In this document: one piece after another, positions 16,029-21,608 of the stretch
How the letters are laid out: each line of letters starts with the position of its first letter
Position numbering within the stretch: position 1 is the first letter of the stretch
Source of the DNA: a bacterium
Lineage (GTDB): Bacteria > Babelota > Babeliae > Babelales > Chromulinivoraceae
DNA: 21,608 nt
Assembly (NCBI GenBank): GCA_947377595.1
Contig: CANCGK010000004.1
Coordinates: 1 to 21,608 of the forward strand
Reading direction: 5' to 3'
Notes under the pieces: model-generated
Database searches by the model: none
What the model was told of the DNA's origin: nothing
Seen by the model: the letters and a program-made list of their open reading frames with translations, nothing else
Translations under genes and position numbers: made by a program

Positions 16029-16381
16029 GGCTTTATCCACTACATAACGAACTTTATCGATAGTTTTATACATATCGATAGACAAGGACAGAATAACATC
16101 TGCTCTTGTACTTAATTTTAACGGGAAATCATTGTATTTTTATCTGGCGATGGCCAATTGACCTTTGACCTGCTTTTGAAAAATATAATAGGTAATAACG
16201 AATGAAAAGGAGGTTGATGAAGTTACATGATTGCAACATAAACATCTTTTTTTTGTAACTTGTGAAAATATCATAATGAACCCTTTTTTCTGTTATCGTG
16301 TAGCATGCATAATTACAACCTACACAGTTATATCTTGCAGACGATTATAGAAAAAAAATAGTACATTTAGCAAGCAATCAT
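16029..16381. other. 353-nt region without a recognised gene
   Basis: It lies between the small secreted gene and the end of mnmE. Plus-strand content: TTGACC twice (16158-16163, 16165-16170), a perfect TATAAT (16184-16189), and AAAAGGAGGT (16205-16214) just before a 13-codon frame from ATG 16217. There is also an 8-bp inverted repeat AAGTTACA/TGTAACTT (16220-16227 with 16254-16261) and a 6-bp one GTGTAG/CTACAC (16298-16303 with 16320-16325). No standard terminator follows mnmE here. Confidence 0.5.
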
Positions 16382-17758
16382 TTACTTTCCGACACAAAAT
16401 TCTCTAAAAATAGCATCCAGAGCATCTTCACTGACAGTTTTTCCTGTAAGTTGTGATAACTTTGAAATAGCATCATTTATTAAAATTACTAATAACTCAT
16501 AATCAATTCGTATGGATATACGATTTTTAATACATTCTAATTCTTGTTCCAATAATAATAAAAGTGAATACTGTCTTTTATTTAAAAGACATGGCGATTG
16601 ACCAATCTGCATCAACGCATTAATTTTTTCATCAATTTTCATACGTAATTGATCAACGTTGATGTTTTTTAAAACTGAAACATCTACAACCTGATCTTGA
16701 GATAAAAATGGTAACAAATGCCGACCCGCATCAATTTTATTTTGCACAAAAATAATTTTATCTGCATGCTTTTGTGCAATAGATTGATACACTGCAATAT
16801 CTTGCTGATTATATTGTATCGATGCATCAAATACCATTAAAATTATATCTGACGAAGTAACTTCATCAAATGATCTATCAATACCAATTTTTTCAACAAC
16901 ATCATCTGAATCTCGCAAACCGGCAGTATCAACAAAGGTCATAAATGCTCCATTGCTATACATTCCAGCTTCGATCGTATCACGAGTTGTCCCAGCAATA
17001 TCTGTAACAATTGCTCGTTTGCGATTAATTAATGCATTAAACAAAGACGATTTGCCTGCATTCACCGATCCAACAAGAGCAATACGAACGCCTTGCGTAA
17101 CATACCCTCGTTTATCAAATGTTTGTAAAACTTGAACAATATCAGCTTGAACTTTATCCAGTCGCTGCACAATTGCAGGACCAAATGACATTTCTTCATC
17201 TAAAAATTCAAAACTTGCTTCACACAAACCAATAATTGCAATTAACTGCTTTTCAATCGTTGCAATCCATGATGAAAAACTACCTTCAAGTTGTCGCAAT
17301 GACTGCTTTAATGCTTGTGTCGTTTGCGCATGAATTAATTCATTAATCGCTTCAGCTTGCACCAAATCAACTTTACCATGCAAAACAGCTCTGCGGGTAA
17401 ATTCTCCTTGATCTGCAAGACGAGCTCCAGCACGAATAATAATATCAATAATATGTTCAACTAAAAATTGATTATTATGACAAGTAATCTCAACAACATC
17501 TTGACCTGTAAAAGTTTTTGGAGCACGCATTAAAAGAAATAAAACTTGATCAACATGCTGACCTTGTGTATCAACAACCCATCCATAATGAATGGTATGA
17601 GAAATCTGATCGATTAATTTTTTATGACCTGCAAGAGCTGATATAGAATCAACAATCTCTACTGCTCGATCTCCAGAAACTCGTAACATAGCAATAGCAC
17701 CAGCCCCTTGTGGTGTTGCCTGAGCTACAATAACTTGTTCATCCTTCAATTCCATCAT
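16382..17758 (-). CDS. mnmE: tRNA-modification GTPase MnmE (TrmE)
   Basis: 458 aa, full length. With MnmG it installs the 5-carboxymethylaminomethyl (or aminomethyl) group on wobble U34 of certain tRNAs, using formyl-folate and GTP hydrolysis. The N-terminal folate-binding domain carries GAGAIAMLRVSG. The inserted G domain has G1 GSVNAGKS (230-237), G2 DIAGTTRD (253-260), G3 DTAG (277-280) and G4 NKID (340-343). The C-terminus ends with the catalytic CVGK (455-458, CxGK motif). Two adjacent ATGs occur (17758, 17755); no strong ribosome site is seen. It lies 28 nt downstream of the jag-like gene on the same strand, the order found in many bacteria (yidC-jag-mnmE). mnmG is not in the window. 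Confidence 0.97.
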   Translation of the reverse strand: MMELKDEQVIVAQATPQGAGAIAMLRVSGDRAVEIVDSISALAGHKKLIDQISHTIHYGWVVDTQGQHVDQVLFLLMRAPKTFTGQDVVEITCHNNQFLVEHIIDIIIRAGARLADQGEFTRRAVLHGKVDLVQAEAINELIHAQTTQALKQSLRQLEGSFSSWIATIEKQLIAIIGLCEASFEFLDEEMSFGPAIVQRLDKVQADIVQVLQTFDKRGYVTQGVRIALVGSVNAGKSSLFNALINRKRAIVTDIAGTTRDTIEAGMYSNGAFMTFVDTAGLRDSDDVVEKIGIDRSFDEVTSSDIILMVFDASIQYNQQDIAVYQSIAQKHADKIIFVQNKIDAGRHLLPFLSQDQVVDVSVLKNINVDQLRMKIDEKINALMQIGQSPCLLNKRQYSLLLLLEQELECIKNRISIRIDYELLVILINDAISKLSQLTGKTVSEDALDAIFREFCVGK

Positions 17759-17786
17759 GATACAATCTTACTTACTAACGTCATCA

Positions 17787-18941
17787 TTATTCATTCTTTT
17801 TAGATTGCTCATAAGACACTGTATCAAGTACTGCTTGAGTATGCGTATCATTATTTTTTACTTCTACCGATTTATTACTTCCAGAAATTTCTGGATTATC
17901 AGTAGCTAAAGGACGACGTTTCATTTTTACAAAAGGTCGTTTTTGACTTGTCTGAGCTTGAGAAACATTGGCATGTTGATCATGTGATGAATGGGACTTA
18001 ATATCAATATGCAATGATTCAATTTTAGCAACAATATCTGTAACAGGATGCACTATTTTTTGATCATTTTTTTCAATAATCTGCTCTACTACCTGATTTT
18101 TAGTAACATTTTTATCTGCTTGAGCATCCATAAACTTGTCATAACTTTCAAACTTCGGTTTGACAACTTTAGTATTTTCTACTTTTTGTTGAGGCTTTTC
18201 TGCTAATCCAGCTTGATTACCATGACGAGAAACATTAGCAACGATTTTTTGAGACTGAACTTTTTTTAACACCTTAGTGACATCGCGAGCAACATCTTCT
18301 TTTTTATCTAATTGCTGCACAACTTTTTTCTGATCTAGTGGTTGATGAGCAACTTTTAAGACAACTTGCGTTGTATTTTTTTTATCATGATTACGCTGTT
18401 GGTCAACTTTATGTACAACTTTTTCTTGAGCTTGAACTGGCTGCTTTACTTGCTTTGGTTGCTGCGCTTGAGTATTATTATGCTGAACATTTTTTTGATT
18501 CTGCACAGGCTTTGTCTGCAATACAGGTTTTTGCTGATTATTTTGAGCTGAAGCATTCTGCTGAGCAACTTGTTTTTTTTGTTGATTTTGATTGTTTGAA
18601 TCTTGCGGACGATGCTGCTTTTTCTTTTGAGTATGCCCAATGACAACATTTTTATTTAATTCTTGATCAATAACATCTAATTGTGTTGGATTTTTTAAAT
18701 GTTTATTACCAAAAAAATTTGCATATTCTTTTTGTTTTAAAACAGTCGGAATTAAAGAATCAGACTTATGCGTATTTTTAAAAAATAAAACAACTTTCGC
18801 TTTTTGACCGCCAAAACCAAAAAAGCCGGAAGTATGTTCTTGTAAAACACGAATAAAATATTCTTCTGGTTTTCCTGCTTTCATCCATGCAGCTTCAATA
18901 GCCTTTGCTACCGTAGAACCTTGTACAACAACTGATTTCAT
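17787..18941 (-). CDS. Jag N-terminal-domain protein with disordered Q/K/N-rich tail, no KH or R3H domain
   Basis: 384 aa. Residues 1-56 match the Jag_N domain of Jag/KhpB (EloR): SVVVQGSTVAKAIEAAW, then GFFGFGGQKAKVVLFF, equivalent to the usual SKGFLGxGxKxAKV. Typical Jag proteins continue with KH and R3H single-strand nucleic-acid-binding domains; here neither is seen. Residues ~100-384 are low-complexity, rich in Gln, Lys, Asn, Val and His, and probably disordered, with a small basic patch (KRPFVKMKRRPL). AAGGGT lies upstream of the ATG. The position directly before mnmE supports orthology with jag. In Firmicutes Jag acts in RNA binding and cell-elongation control; whether this form keeps any such role is unknown, so no symbol is given. 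Confidence 0.8.
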   Translation of the reverse strand: MKSVVVQGSTVAKAIEAAWMKAGKPEEYFIRVLQEHTSGFFGFGGQKAKVVLFFKNTHKSDSLIPTVLKQKEYANFFGNKHLKNPTQLDVIDQELNKNVVIGHTQKKKQHRPQDSNNQNQQKKQVAQQNASAQNNQQKPVLQTKPVQNQKNVQHNNTQAQQPKQVKQPVQAQEKVVHKVDQQRNHDKKNTTQVVLKVAHQPLDQKKVVQQLDKKEDVARDVTKVLKKVQSQKIVANVSRHGNQAGLAEKPQQKVENTKVVKPKFESYDKFMDAQADKNVTKNQVVEQIIEKNDQKIVHPVTDIVAKIESLHIDIKSHSSHDQHANVSQAQTSQKRPFVKMKRRPLATDNPEISGSNKSVEVKNNDTHTQAVLDTVSYEQSKKNE

Positions 18942-19103
18942 GATTGAATACCCTTATCAAAGCCTGATTGTCATACAATAGTACAATTCAAAAAGCTTAT
19001 TAAAGTTAATTTATGTAAAATTAAGACAAAAAATCAAGGCGATTTTTATTTTTTGATGATTTTTATGAAATTTACACAGATAAATTAAATTTGCAATACT
19101 TTA

Positions 19104-19120
19104 TGTGATGATTTATCACA
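19104..19120. repeat. Short dyad TGTGAT-N5-ATCACA
   Basis: A perfect 6-bp inverted repeat with a 5-nt spacer lies upstream of the jag-like gene and downstream of tRNA-Gly. It resembles a CRP/FNR-type half-site pair, but the spacing between TGTGA and TCACA is 7, not 6. No T-tract follows, so it is not a terminator. Confidence 0.3.
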
Positions 19121-19167
19121 CTCCATTTTATAGTATTATATATTTTATTAAAAAATAGATAAAAAAA

Positions 19168-19243
19168 TGGAGTGGGAAACGGGATTCGAACCCGCGACCT
19201 TTGCCTTGGCAAGGCAACGCTCTACCAGCTGAGCTATTCCCAC
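19168..19243 (-). tRNA. tRNA-Gly (anticodon GCC)
   Basis: 76 nt including an encoded CCA (19170-19168). Acceptor GTGGGAA/TTCCCAC (7 bp), discriminator U, D stem GCTC/GAGC, anticodon stem TTGCC/GGCAA with loop TTGCCAA (anticodon GCC), T stem GCGGG/CCCGT and TTCGAAT loop. It reads glycine codons GGC and GGU. Seven T residues directly after CCA can serve as terminator or processing site. Confidence 0.98.
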
Positions 19244-19270
19244 ACAGTAAATTTCATAAGTTATGAATAT

Positions 19271-19298
19271 ATAATACCATCTCTGACAACAATGTCAA
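19271..19298 (-). promoter_or_regulatory. tRNA-Gly promoter
   Basis: On minus: a perfect TTGACA (19298-19293), a 16-bp spacer, and TATTAT (19276-19271) preceded by TGG, an extended -10. Transcription would start near 19264, about 20 nt before the tRNA 5' end. This is the clearest promoter in the window and a reference for the others. Confidence 0.85.
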
Positions 19299-19342
19299 TT
19301 CAACTGCGCGACAAATTTCAGATTTTATCAAAAATATAAAAA

Positions 19343-19391
19343 ACCCATAGATTCACATCGCTTATACAAGAACGAATTTGAACCTATGGGT
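19343..19391 (-). terminator. ftsZ intrinsic terminator
   Basis: ACCCATAG (19343-19350) pairs with CTATGGGT (19384-19391), then a mismatch and TTCA/TGAA; the loop is about 23 nt. On minus, a T-rich run (TTTTTATATTTTT) follows. The stem starts 14 nt after the ftsZ stop. Confidence 0.82.
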
Positions 19392-19404
19392 ACAATATCA
19401 AATA

Positions 19405-20700
19405 TTATTCTATTGATTCTAATAAACTTTCTTCTGACTTTGCTTGCCGTAAAAAAGCTGGAATATCAAGTGAATCAGCTTCTTGATGATATCCTACTTT
19501 TTGCATATTTGTAGGATAAGCAGATTGTACATGTGCTTGTGATTGTTGATGTTGCACAACTACATCATCTTTTATGAGTTCTAAAACATTATCTTCTGCT
19601 CGCTGCAAGTAATCATTACGCTCAAGAGCCTGGCTTTGAACGAAAGCTTGCTGCATGTGCAATTGCTCTGCTGGCATATCAAAAGATTTTTTATCTGCAA
19701 GAGCTGTTGCGTAGACTGAATGCACTGCCGCTGGAGCGTCAAATCCTGTTGCAATAACAGAAACTATCACTCTATCGCCCATATTTGGATCAATAACTGA
19801 ACCTAAAATAATATGAGCACTATCATTTGATTCATCATAAATAACTGATGCAGCATCATTAATTTCATGTAGGGTTAAATTGATGCCACCTGTTATGTTT
19901 AATAAAATACCACGAGCTTTTTTGATATCCATATTTTCGATCAAATGAGAAGCAATCGCTTGTTGTGCTGCAACACGAGCACGATCTGGCCCTTGAGCAG
20001 ACCCTGCACCCATCATAGCAAGCCCCATACCTTTCATTGTTGCACGCAAATCGGCAAAATCAACGTTAATATGGCCTGGCTGTGTAATAATATCAGAAAT
20101 ACTTTTTACCGAATGAATAAGCAACTCATCAATCATAGAAAACGATTCAATCATAGAAACAGAACGATCAACAACATCTAATAATTTTTGATTTGGCACA
20201 ATAATTAACGTATCAACTTCTTTTTTAAGAAGCTCCAAAGATTCTTCTGCCACAGTCATACGACGCTTGCCTTCAAAGCCAAAAGGCTTTGTCACCACAG
20301 CTATTGATAAAATTCCTCGCTCTTTTAATGCTTTCGCGATCACCGGAGCACCGCCAGAACCAGTTCCACCACCCATACCAGCGGCTAAAAAAACTATATC
20401 TGCATCGCCAATAGCTTCCATAATCTTATCTAAATCTTCTTCTGTTGCCCTACGCCCCAAATCTGGATTTGCTCCAGAACCTAACCCTTTTGTAGCTTTT
20501 TTACCTAATTGAATTTTTTTTAACGCATTTGATCGATATAATGCTTGCGAATCTGTATTAGCAACAATAAAATCAATATGCTGCAATTCTGAAGCAATCA
20601 TACTATTAACGGTATTACCTCCAGCTCCACCAACCCCTACCACCTTAATTGTTACATGAACATCTTGTCGAAATTCAACATCTTTATCAAAAGCTATCAT
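19405..20700 (-). CDS. ftsZ: Cell division protein FtsZ
   Basis: 431 aa. This tubulin-like GTPase polymerises into the cytokinetic Z ring. The GTP-binding core starts with KVVGVGGAGGNTVNSM (~19-34). The tubulin signature is GMGGGTGSGG (108-117), and the synergy loop NVDFAD supplies the catalytic acids that complete the active site of the neighbouring subunit. After a linker of about 90 residues, the conserved C-terminal peptide DIPAFLRQA (412-420), which binds FtsA, is present but followed by an unusual acidic end (KSEESLLESIE). AGGAG lies 6-7 nt before the ATG. It follows ftsA on the same strand with a 191-nt gap. Confidence 0.98.
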   Translation of the reverse strand: MIAFDKDVEFRQDVHVTIKVVGVGGAGGNTVNSMIASELQHIDFIVANTDSQALYRSNALKKIQLGKKATKGLGSGANPDLGRRATEEDLDKIMEAIGDADIVFLAAGMGGGTGSGGAPVIAKALKERGILSIAVVTKPFGFEGKRRMTVAEESLELLKKEVDTLIIVPNQKLLDVVDRSVSMIESFSMIDELLIHSVKSISDIITQPGHINVDFADLRATMKGMGLAMMGAGSAQGPDRARVAAQQAIASHLIENMDIKKARGILLNITGGINLTLHEINDAASVIYDESNDSAHIILGSVIDPNMGDRVIVSVIATGFDAPAAVHSVYATALADKKSFDMPAEQLHMQQAFVQSQALERNDYLQRAEDNVLELIKDDVVVQHQQSQAHVQSAYPTNMQKVGYHQEADSLDIPAFLRQAKSEESLLESIE

Positions 20701-20737
20701 AACCTCTCCTTTATAAACTGACAGATAAACTCATGTT

Positions 20738-20805
20738 AAAAAACAAATAAGTCATAGCCTGTCGTATCAGAAAGATTTTGTAAAGAATCTATCATAATTT
20801 AGCTC
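20738..20805 (-). pseudogene. Decayed partial duplicate of the ftsA 3' region
   Basis: Positions 20753-20800 align without gaps to ftsA positions 21008-21055 at 37 of 48 bases, including an exact 17-mer (20774-20790 with 21029-21045). Translated in the matching frame it gives MIDSLQN..TTGYDLFVF then stop, against IPDSLQN..ATGYGLLMF in FtsA. Weaker similarity continues to 20738. There is no ribosome site, so it is a relic. Confidence 0.6.
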
Positions 20806-20834
20806 AAGGTAACTGAAAGTATCAGAAGTTTATG

Positions 20835-20871
20835 AATAAAAATGACCTTCTTATAGAAAGCCATTTTTATT
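20835..20871. terminator. AT-rich hairpin after ftsA, possible terminator
   Basis: AATAAAAATG (20835-20844) pairs perfectly with CATTTTTATT (20862-20871), with further partial pairing inside (CTTCT/AGAAAG). The stem itself supplies the U-rich side on both strands. It lies 21 nt after the ftsA stop. The low GC makes strength uncertain, so read-through into ftsZ remains possible. Confidence 0.45.
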
Positions 20872-20891
20872 ATAAAAAATTATTATATGCT

Positions 20892-21608
20892 TTAAAAAAA
20901 ATCTGAAATCCAAGACTTCATACGAACGAATATTTTTTGAATTAAAGGACCTTGCATACTATCCATAGAACCATGCTTATTACCTTTTATCGCAAACATT
21001 AATAATCCATAACCTGTTGCATACATAGGATTTTGTAAAGAATCTGGAATAATTTGCTCTGTCTTAGGAACGCCAATACGCACAGGTGTTGATAAAATAT
21101 TTTGAGCAAGCTCTTGCATGCCATCCAATAAAGATCCGCCTCCAGTAATGACCAATCCTGTTACCATAAAATGACGCAACTGATTATTTTCAATTTCATG
21201 ATGCACCATCATACATAACTCTTGAGCTCGAGCTTGCAAAATAAAAGCTATATGAGACTTATCAACCGTCTGCGTTTGATTTCCTTGTGCTGTCATAACT
21301 TCCACCAATTGATCTTGCAATAAAGAATCATCAAACCCTACATAACCAGCCTCATGCTTAATTCTTTGCGCATCCGTAATATTTGCTCTCAATCCAACCG
21401 CAAGATCATTAGTAAAATGATTGCCCGCAATAGGAATTACTTTGGTAAAACGAATCGTACCATTTTGATAGACTGCAAAATCAGAAGTTCCGCCACCAAT
21501 ATCTAACACCCCGACTCCTAACTTTCGTTCATCTAAACTTAAAACACCATCTGCTGAAGCCAGTTGCTCAAGGACAATATCTTGTACCTTAATACCAATC
21601 ATCTCACA
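20892..21608 (-). CDS. ftsA: Cell division protein FtsA (C-terminal part, runs off the right edge)
   Basis: 238 codons are visible; the reading frame is open to the window edge (codons for Cys-Glu precede the Met at 21602), so the 5' part, about 170-180 residues, is missing. FtsA is the actin-like membrane tether of FtsZ. The phosphate-binding loop is DIGGGTSDFAVYQNGTI. The second adenosine motif is VITGGGSLLDGM, followed by MYATGYGLLMF. The extreme C-terminus, IQKIFVRMKSWISDFF, is the amphipathic membrane-targeting helix. Position directly upstream of ftsZ confirms identity. Part of its 3' coding sequence recurs as a relic at 20738-20805. Confidence 0.96.
   Translation of the reverse strand, partial: CEMIGIKVQDIVLEQLASADGVLSLDERKLGVGVLDIGGGTSDFAVYQNGTIRFTKVIPIAGNHFTNDLAVGLRANITDAQRIKHEAGYVGFDDSLLQDQLVEVMTAQGNQTQTVDKSHIAFILQARAQELCMMVHHEIENNQLRHFMVTGLVITGGGSLLDGMQELAQNILSTPVRIGVPKTEQIIPDSLQNPMYATGYGLLMFAIKGNKHGSMDSMQGPLIQKIFVRMKSWISDFF

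Noticed and set aside
16029..16085. Extension of the 48-aa secreted protein to a TTG at 16085
   Set aside because: It would put 19 mostly polar residues before a clear signal peptide and lacks a ribosome site.
16298..16325. GTGTAG/CTACAC inverted repeat as the mnmE terminator
   Set aside because: The stem is only 6 bp with a 16-nt loop, and no T-run follows on the minus strand.
18338..18643. Open frames on both strands inside the jag-like tail
   Set aside because: They are shadows of a low-complexity Q/K/N-rich coding region, with no ribosome site or recognisable protein.

Overview
The window reads as a chromosomal segment of an AT-rich, Gram-negative-type bacterium. Outer-membrane biogenesis genes (bamD, tamB) show two membranes. 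Ankyrin repeats, several small secreted proteins of unknown family, an acidic-tailed surface protein and a Rickettsia/archaeal-type ValRS point to a host-associated lifestyle. The mix resembles Candidatus Dependentiae (TM6) genomes. That placement is an inference from gene content, not from a marker-gene tree.

Layout. 89-2353 (+): a predicted outer-membrane barrel protein with a long acidic tail. It converges on a leftward envelope operon (7406 down to 2408) of a GspE/PilB-type ATPase, TamB and a secreted PLD-fold protein. A divergent region with two small hairpins separates that operon from a rightward, tightly packed set: bamD, yraN, cdsA (7549-9419). Then come a small secreted protein (9797 to 9498, -) behind a 10-G/C homopolymer tract, gatB (-), and a divergent valS (+). 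Next is a disrupted ankyrin-repeat gene (14402-15806, +), a 48-aa secreted protein (-), and a non-coding stretch. The right end is entirely leftward: ftsA (runs off the edge), ftsZ, tRNA-Gly(GCC), a Jag N-domain protein, mnmE. The jag-mnmE order matches the widespread yidC-jag-mnmE neighbourhood.

How the genes work together. BamD and TamB serve outer-membrane protein assembly, CdsA supplies CDP-diacylglycerol for phospholipids, and FtsA/FtsZ drive division. GatB, ValRS, MnmE and tRNA-Gly serve translation. Transcription units are well delimited: seven hairpin terminators are visible, several of them bidirectional between convergent genes.

Most notable. (1) A promoter for the 9498-9797 secreted protein in which ten consecutive C residues make up most of the -35/-10 spacer, the architecture of a phase-variable promoter. 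A second gene promoter, for tRNA-Gly, has the same 16-bp spacer and extended -10 without the tract. (2) An ankyrin gene whose signal peptide is in another frame and whose body has an in-frame TAA. It is bracketed by two near-identical terminator hairpins in opposite orientation. (3) A decayed duplicate of the ftsA 3' end lying between ftsA and ftsZ. (4) A Jag protein whose RNA-binding KH/R3H domains are replaced by a Q/K/N-rich tail. No CRISPR array, transposase or integrase is visible.
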